From contig JAKTTS010000009.1 of NCBI GenBank assembly GCA_030560485.1, forward strand, positions 21,715 to 85,714: 64,000 nucleotides of DNA, in the 5' to 3' direction. Under the pieces are notes generated by a model. The model was not told the origin of the DNA. It ran no database searches and was given only the letters and a program-made list of their open reading frames with translations. How positions within the stretch are numbered: position 1 is the first letter of the stretch; each line of letters begins with the position of its first letter. This DNA comes from Ascoidea tarda (nom. inval.). Lineage: Eukaryota; Ascomycota; Saccharomycetes; Ascoideales; Ascoideaceae. The translations under genes were made by a program, and so were the position numbers. Shown here piece by piece: positions 43,756 through 54,084 of this stretch.

Positions 43756-44319
43756 TAACACTTCTTTCCTGAATCCTTTCTTTTGAAACAATCTCGATGT
43801 AGATTAAAGCCAAATAAAACGTGCTACCCAGAACAACCTGTTTTTTGGGTCAATACCTGGCGGGTAAGTGTCCGAGCTTCGATCGCAGCTTATGTCAGCA
43901 CCAAACATTTGAACAAAAACATAAGAAACGGTTTTCAACCCTTATAGAAACCAAATCCAGTTTCAGAGGGCTGGTTTTGCCAGCCAATGGCAGATGCTCG
44001 TTGGGCACACAAATCACAAAACGATGTTTGCGAGGTCTTAAATGTCGAGAAAACTTCCTAAACAGGCTTTTGTACGCACTATTACTACCGACAAGCAGTG
44101 TTTTCGATGTTGTGTTGTGAGAAATATGTTGCTATTGCAAGTAAACTGAATAAAACCGCTTCTTTTTAAAGAAATTGAAGCATTTTGTTATTTTATTTTA
44201 TTTTTGAATTCAATGAAACACGGTGGTTTGATTTTTGAAAATGATTTATCAGTTTATTTTTTTTATTTTTTATTTTTTATTTTTCTTTATTTTGGGTTTT
44301 GTCAATATAAATTTCGTTT

Positions 44320-44346
44320 GGGTTTTTGGGTTTTTGGGTTTTTGGG
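44320..44346 (+). repeat. (GGGTTTTT)4, G-quadruplex-type motif
   Basis: Four GGG tracts are separated by exactly five T each, with another GGG at 44294. It fits the G3N1-7 quadruplex rule and resembles an interstitial telomere-like run. Confidence 0.85.
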
Positions 44347-45354
44347 TTTTTGAGTTTTATAAATTTTTCGTAATGACATTTTAGTGTATATTTAAAATAG
44401 TAATTGAATAAAAACGAATCTGTTTATGAGATTAGTCATTTCACAAGTGTCTATTTTTGGAATTGTTAGATGTGCAATGTATAAGCAATGTTGAGCAACG
44501 AGTTGCAGCTGAACAATTAACCGAAATTGCAGGTCCAGAGTGACAATTTGATTTTGTTAGTGTTGGCAGGGTAACACAACGAGTTTCAGCAGACGATACG
44601 GAGTGTTTTATCGTGCCTGACGGAGGTTCCGGTGATTGCTATTGAAACGGAAAGAAAAGCAAAGCAAAGCCAAAAAAGAAAAGGCAAGGGAACTGATTGA
44701 ACATAATTCTATTGTTGGTGTGTACTGTGGATAGCATTTAGTTTGATATTGGTAAATTTGGCAGAAATGGTAGGATTAGCGATGGTTTAACTGCTAAAGA
44801 GTTTGATATTTGTATTGAGGGACTAAAGTATAATTGATTAACCGCCAATAGAGATGATTGAATAAAATGAGCAATTTCAATTGAATTTATTAAATGAGAT
44901 GATAGTATAATGTAATAAAATATAATATAATAGAATAGAATAGAATATAGATAAAAGAAGCAAAGCTAAAAACATGAATAAAAGTAAAATTAGAAGTTGG
45001 ATATTAGGAATCAAAATAACTAAAAGCGAAAGATGCAATGATCGATTAAAAGACGTTAATAACTATTTAGAATACTAAATACTCTATGCGAGTGTGGTTT
45101 GGAGAGTATAAAGTATAGAGTATAGAATGGAAACTGTAGGTAGACCAACAATGCAATCAGGTAATCGTATAGGAACAACTAAAAGCAAAAGACAAAAAGA
45201 AACAACAAATATAGCAAAACAGACTAAAGGATAAGATCTAAATAGAGATCAGTAGAAAAACACAATAAAAACACAGTACAAAAAATAAAATTAATAAAAT
45301 TAATGAAATTAAAGAAAATGGAGGAAAAAAAACAACTTTTTTGGTTTTTTTTTA

Positions 45355-46082
45355 TTATATAGTATAGGAAAAGTTAAAGTTCATTTTTTGAATAATTTCA
45401 AAAAGATCAAGACGATCTTGTAGAATTAATTTTAATAGGTATTCAGCCTTTTTGTTATTAGAGAAGAATCTATGATAAGTATCGTGGTCGATTAATCTCA
45501 AAACGTTGCCTTTTCTGATCCAGTTAATTAATTGGATTGAGTTGATGTTTGAGCTGAGTAATAGGTCGTAATATGGTTCTTTACCAATTGCAGCGTGGAG
45601 TAAGATCAAACCAACGGAATATAGGTCAGACTTGAAAGTAGGTAAAGAGGGAGGGTTTGATAATAATTCAGGAGCAGAGAATTGGAGGGTTGTTTGAGGA
45701 TTGTTAAGTAGGGAGGCGTCGTTAAAGCAGGCTGAAGAGAAATCTGTGATTTTGAAGTTTGGTTGGGTGTCATTAGAGATGAGGACATTTGAAGTTTTCA
45801 AATCGCAATGAATGATATTTAGTTTTCTTAGGATTAGGAGACCTTTGAATAGTTGGTGGACCAAATTCCACCAGGAGGCATTTGATATGAACAATTCGTA
45901 GCTTGGAGAAAAAGTAGTGTTATCAATTAAATTTGACAAATCCAGAGGACATTTTTCTAATAATAGAGCATTTCTAAATTTGTTTAAGCGAATTGGAGGG
46001 TAATCCTTTTTGAATAATTGATAAATGCCAAAAAATTTAATAAAAGGAAATTTAATAAAAGGAAAGTTAATGTTGATATTAA

Positions 46083-46119
<37 letters not shown>

Positions 46120-46782
46120 ATTATTATCAACTTGGGAAGAGAGATAGTAGTTGGATAGAGTGTTTAAAATTAGAGCTTCTGAATTAAATTTTTTATTGAT
46201 TCTCTCATTGATTGGCAACTTTATGGCAACCTGAGTTAGCAGGTTGTTTTGAAGGATGTTGACGAGGGTAGCTGAGTAAACAGTGGAGATTGAGCCCTGA
46301 CCCAAGTAGCCGTTTTCGAAATCAATGATTAGTTTGTAATGGTTTGGGTTGAGTATTAAGGATTGGTTTGAAATTGGATTAGAGTTCAATGGAAGCTGGT
46401 TTGGAATTGAGGAATAGGAATAAGGAAGATCATCTTTAAAGGAGTTTAACGAGGTGGTTGGAGAGGAAAGGGAGATTGGAGATTGGATGGTGGTGCTTGA
46501 CTGGTCGGTGAAAGATGAGTTGGTTGAGGAAACTGAAGATAAGGAAGAGGCGGTGTTTTGTGAGATTATGGAGGTAAGATTGTTATGGTTGATGTTGGTG
46601 TTGATGTTGATGTTGTTGGTGGGAGCGTTGATGACGTTGTTGTTGGTGGGAGCGTTGATGACGTTGTTGTTGTTTGGAATCAATAGTTTGAAGGGAAGTT
46701 GAATGGGTAAGACAGTGGAGGGCATCGCTGAAACAGAGACAGAGGTGGATGATGGAGGGGTATAGAGCTGGTTGATATTCAT
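45355..46782 (-). CDS. divergent protein kinase with DFS instead of DFG
   Basis: 475 aa from the ATG at 46782 (MNINQLYTPP); the frame is open for 81 more codons (to 47025), but that part looks like an untranslated leader. A Ser/Asn-rich N-terminus precedes a kinase domain at about residues 145-470. It has a glycine-loop GQGS, VAIK lysine near residue 187, HCDLKTSN catalytic loop near 325, TDFSSAC near 345 where the usual DFG is DFS, SAPELL, and DLYSVGLILL. Catalytic Lys, Asp and Asn remain, so activity is possible. A poly-Asn insert (coded by GTT repeats at 46083-46119) sits in the N-lobe. The subfamily is uncertain; the size is near that of yeast Isr1, but I would not assign it. Confidence 0.85.
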
Positions 46783-48582
46783 TGACGGGTGATGAGAGTT
46801 GTTAAGTAAACAAATAAACAAGATGCTACCGCTGTGAAAACTAGTTGATATAGTCGAATATAGTTGAGTAAACTTGAGAGTTAAATTCTGGTTTTGAGAG
46901 AGAAGGGAAGAAAAAAGGGAAGAAAAAAGAGAAGATGCTTGGGTAGAAGATGAAATATTTATAGGATGATCTAGAAAGTGAAAATTTTTCTTTTTGAAAT
47001 TTGAAGATAAGAGATAACAAATCAATAATCAGTAATAAAATGATAAATGATAAATGATAAATAATTAATAATAAAGAAATAATTTAATAAATAGTAAAAT
47101 ACTAGTCAAAAAATTGAAAATTAAAAAATAAAATAGAATAAACTGATAATTGGAAGTTAAATAACCAGATTAATTAGGAAAATTTGATTTTTCTCAAGGA
47201 AAAGATCAGATTGGCGAAACGTAATTGACTTAAAATTGACTTAAAATTGAACTGAGATAAATTAAAGTGAGTTAGAATAAGCAAAACCAAAAGAGGGCGA
47301 ATGAGAGTGAATTAGATCGCAAAAGTTAGTTGGTTTGAACTGATAAAGGATACTGGATTAGACTAAAACGACGATTATTGCTGGATGAGTAATTGCAAAA
47401 GCAGAATTCAAAGATAAAGAGAAGAGAAAGAAAGGATGTTTTTATATTGCAGCAATTGAGAAATATACATTTCAACTCACAAGTGCCATTAAGTACATGA
47501 TCTACAAGCACAAATTGAAACTGTCTTTGCAATTGCAGTTATAATCCTAAATGCTAATTGTCCAGCTAACCATAAAGTGCAATTGCTAACCGATTTGACA
47601 CTCCAGAGCAATCATTCATTTACTCAGTCCGCTCATTCATCTCCAAATAAATTGCTTGTTGAGAAAAAGCAGAAATAAACCCACATCACTCTGTGCCCTC
47701 TGGCACTTACCCCCCACCCGCACTACCAGGACATAAGCCCCTGTTCAATCCGGTTTGCAGCACAGACTCCGAGCCAGAGGCACGCCATGCCCTGCTGGAT
47801 GATGCGTCTCCGCAGTGATCAACGCGCGCAAACGGACAAATGGTCCCGAAGTCGGAGTCACGTGACCAAGTCCGCACCAGCTTGGATCAGCGAGGGGTCA
47901 CGAGCAGACAGAACAAGCAAGCTCTGCTTCTGCCAAAACGGCACATGGGCCACCGTGGAGACTCTTTTTGCTGTCTGTGGTGTGTGGTGTTTGTTGTGTG
48001 GGCTTCAAGGGGCTTTCCAGCCTCAGAAGGTGCAGCAAGCGCAGATCGCTGGGCCAGAGCGAGGATAAGTGCCCAACAATACAGCCAGATCGTGGAACCT
48101 TTCTTTTCCGATCTTGCTGGTGTCTCAACTTTATCGCTTTTCTTTTCATTAGCTGCGTTCAATGGAGGGAAACGTTTAGTTTAGTCTGAAGATTAAACCT
48201 AATCCGGGCCAATCAGTGAGGAATTTCTCTTTCTTTTTAAATTCCTTTTCTCTCAGCCTTTGGCTTGTTCAGCAAGCCTGTCTACATTATTTTTACAATT
48301 CTTTTCTTTGAAGGCTAATCTAAATGTATCAAACTCATTTTGTTGTGCTTTGGTCGTTTATTCTTTATATCTCTGTTATGTGTTGAGTTTTAATGTCTTC
48401 ATTATACTTTTATTTATTTCCGCTGATTTTCAACGTCCAATTTCTTTGGAACTTCCTAGAAAACTTATTCTCATCCAAACGAAACCTGCTAATGCGCAAC
48501 TTGCTCATTCTTTTCGTAAACTTCAAATAAGTCACGAGCTAGTTTCTAATAGTAAATAGAGCAAAACAAATGCTATACTCTG

Positions 48583-48633
48583 ATTAATCCAAAACAGTAA
48601 TTAATCCAAAACAGTAATTAATCCAAAACAGTA
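48583..48633. repeat. 17-bp tandem repeat, 3 copies
   Basis: Three perfect copies of ATTAATCCAAAACAGTA. Confidence 0.9.
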
Positions 48634-48713
48634 ATTTTAATAAATAGATAATAATATAGCTATATAGTGAAAATGATTGATCAACAATAACTAAATAGTT
48701 TAGCAAATGTTAT

Positions 48714-48890
48714 TGTTGTAGCAAATCCGTGATATTGTATTGAGGTGTAGAGATACAAACAAAGGAATCGAGGGACCCCAGACCCCCGTTCTAGGCCTGC
48801 GTTAGAGCCCTAGCCATCACGGGGCAGACCGGCAGCATGTGCTAGGCCGTTTGTGGCAACCGAATCCAGAGATCCGGACGCCCTACAACA
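48714..48890. mobile_element. possible solo LTR
   Basis: A 177-bp segment with perfect 8-bp inverted ends TGTTGTAG / CTACAACA, the TG...CA form typical of retrotransposon LTRs. It is much more GC-rich than its surroundings. I see no target-site duplication, no primer-binding site and no gag/pol, so this is tentative. Confidence 0.3.
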
Positions 48891-49609
48891 TGTAAGTCGC
48901 TTGCAATATTGTATATACTTGATCTCAGCATTTGCTGTCATTAGCCTTCCAGAGCTGCAAACAGCTTTCGTCACAAATCTCAATATGCTAACTATCCTCT
49001 GCAAAATGGGATCAAAAAAAAACAGAATAGTTCCAAAGTGGTACCAACCATTTACGGTCCATAGTAACAAAATCTAACAGTTTTATAACCCCACATATTA
49101 TTACATGGTCCTGCATTTTCAATAAGTACCACTGCTATAGTTTTTCCTTTGGGATGAATCCCTTATACATACGGTATTCGGTCTTACTTGCAATCAAATA
49201 CATTTAGGTTCCCTTACTCTAATAGCCAGATACGTGTTTCTTCCCTACCACACTTTGTTGATCCGAAAATTGAAAGAAAGAAAACAGGGACTAATCATTC
49301 TGAATCGATTGGGCATCCTGGAGGAAAAAAAAGGTAAAAAGGTAATATCCTTAAGATATATAAATGAAATACCAAATACCACACAATAATCTAAGCTATT
49401 AACTGCATTAGGATATTAAGTTGTTAATCAGAATACCCTTTCATTTTCCTACAGGTCCCGAAATATCAACAAGATCAAAAATCTGGCTGCTTTACTTAAA
49501 CTAAGCAGTCCTTCAATTGTTTTGAATTTTACCATACCAAAATCTTCATCCAAACCCCAAAATTTCTTTAATGCTCAAAAACAGCATCCAAATGAAATGT
49601 TGTGCATAT

Positions 49610-52600
49610 TCAACACGTTTTGCTCCCCATATTCATAATCTTTTCTCGGTCAACCAAAGTATTATTGTATGTAATTGTGGTTGACATTAACTGCGGTTTA
49701 CCAATCATAATTTTATCTCTACTGTTTGCAGGATATCTATCATCACAGCTATTGGAATTACTTTTGCTGTTTTTCTTTAAAAAACTAGTCAAATTTTCTG
49801 AGCTTCGACTGGATTTCTTTTCCTTCTTTTTTTCCTTTTCTTTTCCAACCTCTATTGTTTTTTCATTGGACGCTGGCTGCTCTTTTTCATTCAATCCTTT
49901 CTTGCTAATAAGTAACAAATCATGAAAAAGTGACAACGTTCTTTGATGGGTATGTAACCCTCGTTTTTTACCAACTTTGCCAATGCCATTGTTCACACTC
50001 TTATTACCATTTTTATCACTGGTCTCCACATTTTCAACCATGCTTTCAACTGTTTCGATGTTTTTACTACTAAATCTTGAAAATTTAGTGATCTCATCCA
50101 AACCAAAAGACAATTGTGAATTGTTCCGTTTATTTTGTGTAACTTCCTTGATCTCGTGAGAGTTATCAGTTTTCTGGCCATCAGACAAGAAATTGTCAAT
50201 ATCATTTCTCTCCTTATAACTATTTTGCCTCAGTATCATTGGTTTATCATTGGCAGATATTAACACCTGAGTATTGTTTTTGCTTGATAATTTATTGCTT
50301 CTGGGGATAGTACAATTAATATAATCCCCGCTATTTTTATTGAAGAAATCTTCTAAACAAAGGGATTGACTTTTTTGATGATCATCACTCTCAAATTTTT
50401 TTAACATATTTAATTGATTATTCAAATGGATCTGAACTTCATCGGGGCTATTAATATCAATATCTGTAAAGGAATATCTCTTTTTATTATTTTCATTGCT
50501 ATCAATATCGGTAACAATAATATCATTGTCGTTGGTACCATTATGATTGCAGTCATGGCTATTGGTACAATTATAACCGTAATCATAATCATCATTAGTA
50601 TATTTACTAAACTCATTATCTGGTATTATATTGACTTTTGGAGCTGCTAAAAATGAAACTCTCCTTTGTTTTTTATTACCAAGAGAGCTTCCAAAGGTTG
50701 AAAAATTATCAACTTTGTACCCATAGTTATTGCTGATATTTCCATTGGAAAAATTGAAGCTGTTCATACTAAATAAATCTTTTTCCATAGATTTACTAAC
50801 TTTATGGTTTTTGTTGGTTTCAGCTTCAATTTTAACGTCTTTATTGATATCTTCATTACGGATTTCACTCCCATTTATATTGATATTGCTTTCGCGGATA
50901 TAATTGTTTAACAAAAATCCAGATTCTGGAAACTCTTTAAAGTGCTTTCTACTATTAATGAAATCTTGAATTTCCTTTGTAACATCTATTTCATGGCTCA
51001 GAATTAACTTACTTTTATTGTTTTCAAAATTTTTAGCCATTGTTAAGCACTCTTTACTATTGCATTTTTCAATAACTTGATCAAGTGTTTTTAAAACATC
51101 AATAGAAAATTCCAGAGCATTATCGTTTTCATTTAATTCATCCCCATTTAACAATTCAATATCGCTTAAAGTCATATACTTTGATATACTACTGGCTAAT
51201 GTAGATAACTGTGAATTACCTCTTGAAATGATTTTATGATTTTTGGAATTAAAACGGTTAATTGAGCTTATCGAATCTTTACCACTGAGGCGTATATTAT
51301 TTTTATTGTTATCAATATCAAACCATGAGTCAGTTGATGATAATGGCTCCATTACACTGATTTTCAATACATTACTTTTAAAAAAATTAGAATCGGAGAC
51401 AGTTGAGGCTGAAATTGAAGAACAAATACTTTCATGTCCCTTGATAACACCATTAGCTGAATTGTTAGATTGATGAAAATCGGGTGTTGATTTGCTAAGG
51501 GAGTAGGGATAACTGATAAAATGAAGTGGATCTTTGTTTTCTTCATTCAAATTAGGACTAGGGTAGAATGTAGGTTGAATAGTTGTCTGCACTAGAACTT
51601 CAGAATTTTCCGAATTATTATTAGTATTAATGTTATTACCAGTACTTTTATTACTATTCCCAGTATTTTGATCAAAAGTATTACTAAAAATTGGTGAATT
51701 CAAACCCAATATAGAATTTGAAGATTGTTCAATTGACTTGGGATTGGAAGCAGGAGGAAGGTTTTTGTTTAGCCCAAATGGTTCATCTGATACAATAGTT
51801 AATGTAGCCTTTGATGTTGTATTTGACAGTGGATATTGCAGTTGATTTAATGTTGGAACTGAAATTAAATTTGAATCTGAAATAGAGTTCAAGTTTGATA
51901 TTGTAGTTAAAGGTTTTACATCATTGATTGAAACAGATTCATCTTCAGGAAGGTTTTCTAGTTGAGGTTTTTTCTGATTAAATTTAATGTAATTTGGGTT
52001 ATTTGTATTTGAAACAAGAGACAAAGGAGATTCAGCATCTGAATTTTTTCTCGAACTTTTGTTAGATATAATTATAAGTTTCGGTTTATGATTTGTAGAA
52101 GAAAAAGCAGTCGATCTAGTTTCAGCTGTGTTTATGGATATATTTGATTCATCTCCAGACAAATATAAAGAGGCTACTTCATCGTCTATTTCATCGTCCA
52201 TTTCATTGTCAATTTCATTGTCAAATTCAATTTCTCCATTTGGTTTATTTATTTGTTTTAAATTAGTTTTTTCATCAATTTTATTATTATTACTAACATT
52301 GTTAGCTATATTAATTTTATCTAAGTTTGAAGATCTTGAAATTTCATTTGATAAAATTACCAAGCTTTCATTTAAATCAGTTGTTAGTGAGTTCAACTGA
52401 GTAAACTTCAATTTCAATAAATTGTTTTCATTTAACAAGCTTTGAATTTTATTTTGAGATTTAGTTAAAGAACCATTCATTAGCTTTAATTTTGATTTAA
52501 AAGACGAATAGATGAAATTTAAATGATTATTATAACTAGTTGTAACTTTATTGAGTTTTGAATTTAATTCTGTAATTTGATATGAGTTTTTGGTTATGGT

Positions 52601-52765
52601 AATATAATTATTGAAATTGATTTTCTTCAAGTTTGTGTTCTTTAGGGAAAACTCTTTATTTGTAGTTTCCAACTGATTTATTATCTTTTGGTACCTCTTC
52701 TTCTGGCTATATATGTAATAAATGAGCAATAAGAGGATAAGCTGGATTACAATACTGTGATACAT
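49610..52765 (-). CDS. unrecognised membrane-anchored coiled-coil protein
   Basis: 1051 aa, family not recognised. Residues 3-19 form one strong membrane segment with almost nothing before it, so the N-terminus acts as an anchor. About residues 22-130 have heptad-like Leu/Ile/Asn spacing typical of coiled coil. The rest is Ser/Asn-rich, probably disordered, with an acidic patch (IDNEMDDEIDDE, about residues 185-196). Near residue 620 is an ISRKHFKEFPESGF-like conserved-looking segment. The C-terminal 150 residues are basic and include RTLSLFHDLLLISKKG, a possible short conserved motif. Such layouts occur in ER or membrane-tethering and organelle-contact proteins, but no function is claimed. 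Confidence 0.85.
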   Translation of the reverse strand: MYHSIVIQLILLLLIYYIYSQKKRYQKIINQLETTNKEFSLKNTNLKKINFNNYITITKNSYQITELNSKLNKVTTSYNNHLNFIYSSFKSKLKLMNGSLTKSQNKIQSLLNENNLLKLKFTQLNSLTTDLNESLVILSNEISRSSNLDKINIANNVSNNNKIDEKTNLKQINKPNGEIEFDNEIDNEMDDEIDDEVASLYLSGDESNISINTAETRSTAFSSTNHKPKLIIISNKSSRKNSDAESPLSLVSNTNNPNYIKFNQKKPQLENLPEDESVSINDVKPLTTISNLNSISDSNLISVPTLNQLQYPLSNTTSKATLTIVSDEPFGLNKNLPPASNPKSIEQSSNSILGLNSPIFSNTFDQNTGNSNKSTGNNINTNNNSENSEVLVQTTIQPTFYPSPNLNEENKDPLHFISYPYSLSKSTPDFHQSNNSANGVIKGHESICSSISASTVSDSNFFKSNVLKISVMEPLSSTDSWFDIDNNKNNIRLSGKDSISSINRFNSKNHKIISRGNSQLSTLASSISKYMTLSDIELLNGDELNENDNALEFSIDVLKTLDQVIEKCNSKECLTMAKNFENNKSKLILSHEIDVTKEIQDFINSRKHFKEFPESGFLLNNYIRESNININGSEIRNEDINKDVKIEAETNKNHKVSKSMEKDLFSMNSFNFSNGNISNNYGYKVDNFSTFGSSLGNKKQRRVSFLAAPKVNIIPDNEFSKYTNDDYDYGYNCTNSHDCNHNGTNDNDIIVTDIDSNENNKKRYSFTDIDINSPDEVQIHLNNQLNMLKKFESDDHQKSQSLCLEDFFNKNSGDYINCTIPRSNKLSSKNNTQVLISANDKPMILRQNSYKERNDIDNFLSDGQKTDNSHEIKEVTQNKRNNSQLSFGLDEITKFSRFSSKNIETVESMVENVETSDKNGNKSVNNGIGKVGKKRGLHTHQRTLSLFHDLLLISKKGLNEKEQPASNEKTIEVGKEKEKKKEKKSSRSSENLTSFLKKNSKSNSNSCDDRYPANSRDKIMIGKPQLMSTTITYNNTLVDREKIMNMGSKTC

Positions 52766-54084
52766 TGTTCATAACAGACCAATAGAAGCAAATTGCAACC
52801 AATTTTAGCACAGCAAAGATATAGTAGAAGAGGGAATATATGAATGGCTATATATAAAACAGAAAAGAAACTATCTTAGCAGATAGAGATTTTTGATATA
52901 CGAAATAATATTGTTTTCACACGACAGTTATTCACTCCTCCTATGTCTTCCTCGTAATTAAACAGAATGTATGTCAAGGTTTGATGGCAGAATGAACTTA
53001 GAATATCTAGTTGAACATGTAAAGCTTTTTTGACAAACCACTGGAGTGCTTGAAAACAGTAAAGCAAAACTGCTAATTATAAACAAGTTGCAAGTCTAAA
53101 GGATAATTGTTGTGAGACTGGTTAGGAGTATCTTCTTTTGCGCTGATTACAGCTGAGTGTATCGATGACAAAGTGCTGTAGGTCGTCTCTTTATAAGCGA
53201 ATCGCCAGGTCTTTTGTCTTGTATGACAAAACAGCAGTTAGGAGGTCTTTAGAGCAGCTCTTTCATCTTCGGTTTGTTGTTTAGTGTGTTCTTCTGACTT
53301 TGTTCGATCAGACTATGGCGTTGGAGAAGTTTCTTTGAAGAGAAGTTTCTTTGGAGTGTGGAAAGGCAGTGTTGGACCAAGGCATGTTGGGGCAAATCCC
53401 TTCATCGAATCGCACATAGGTTAATTGAAATCTCACTGCTAAATATAAAATGGATACAATTGAAACATGCACTCTGAGCAAAATAATGTGAACATATAAT
53501 GTGAACATATAATGTGAACATGCAATATAGGCATGCTAAGCAGGGCTTGAGCAACATCTAAAGAGTATGGAGTGCGATAAGAGGCGAATACGAGGTTGAG
53601 CCAGATTGGCTCAGAGCTGGTCTTGGAAGGTCTTACATTTTTGATGCAAAGAGGATGTGTATTTCTATCAATTTCTATCAAGAATTATGTCTATGCAAAT
53701 GAAGTTGAATGAGTAACCAGTGTGTGAAAACAGTTTTTAAGACGAGCATAAAAATGAGTTAAAGAAAAGTGAAAATAGCTGTGATGAGAATTTGACAAAA
53801 CGTGGTGACCTTCTTGAAAGTATCATTGATAATGTAGTGAGAAAAAAAAATTACATCAGAGAATAATAAAAATAGAAATGAGAAAGACAACGAAACGAAT
53901 ATAAAAAAACAATAGTAAAAATAACCGTAAACAAAAAAAAATACAAAGAAAAATATATGAGATAATACCAAAACCCCAATTAAGAGAGTTGAGCAACATC
54001 TATTATTGATTTATAAGAAGTTCATAAGAGTTTTATAATTAATTTACAATTCCAAATCAAAACTTTATTTTGAAAAGTTTTCTA
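52766..54084. other. 1.3-kb intergenic region
   Basis: Promoter of the 1051-aa gene and 3' flank of the AVT gene. Holds three 13-bp tandem copies (53483-53521). Short open frames on the minus strand show no family signal. Confidence 0.5.
53483..53521. repeat. 13-bp tandem repeat, 3 copies
   Basis: Three perfect copies of ATAATGTGAACAT. Confidence 0.9.

Larger units (their letters stand above)
43255..45354. other. 2.1-kb intergenic region
   Basis: MFS promoter on the left, kinase 3' flank on the right. A 62-codon ATG frame (43567-43755) is the only ORF with plausible composition. A (GGGTTTTT)n run makes a G-quadruplex motif at 44320-44346. The right third is AT-rich with TAATATAA-type repeats. 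No RNA gene seen. Confidence 0.5.
46783..49609. other. 2.8-kb intergenic region
   Basis: No credible protein gene. The part next to the kinase is AT-rich. 47680-48210 is GC-rich, with a GTCACGTGAC (CACGTG core) near 47859 and a CCAATCA near 48210. Three 17-bp tandem copies lie at 48583-48633 and a GC-rich LTR-like segment at 48714-48890. Several open frames in 47787-48189 overlap on both strands, as expected of GC-rich DNA without stops. Confidence 0.5.

Noticed and set aside
47787-48189. Cluster of overlapping frames on both strands
   Set aside because: GC-rich DNA lacks stops by chance; the compositions are unlike real proteins here.
48770-48890. GC-rich block as a structured non-coding RNA gene
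   Set aside because: No known RNA signature was found; the TG...CA inverted ends fit an LTR better.
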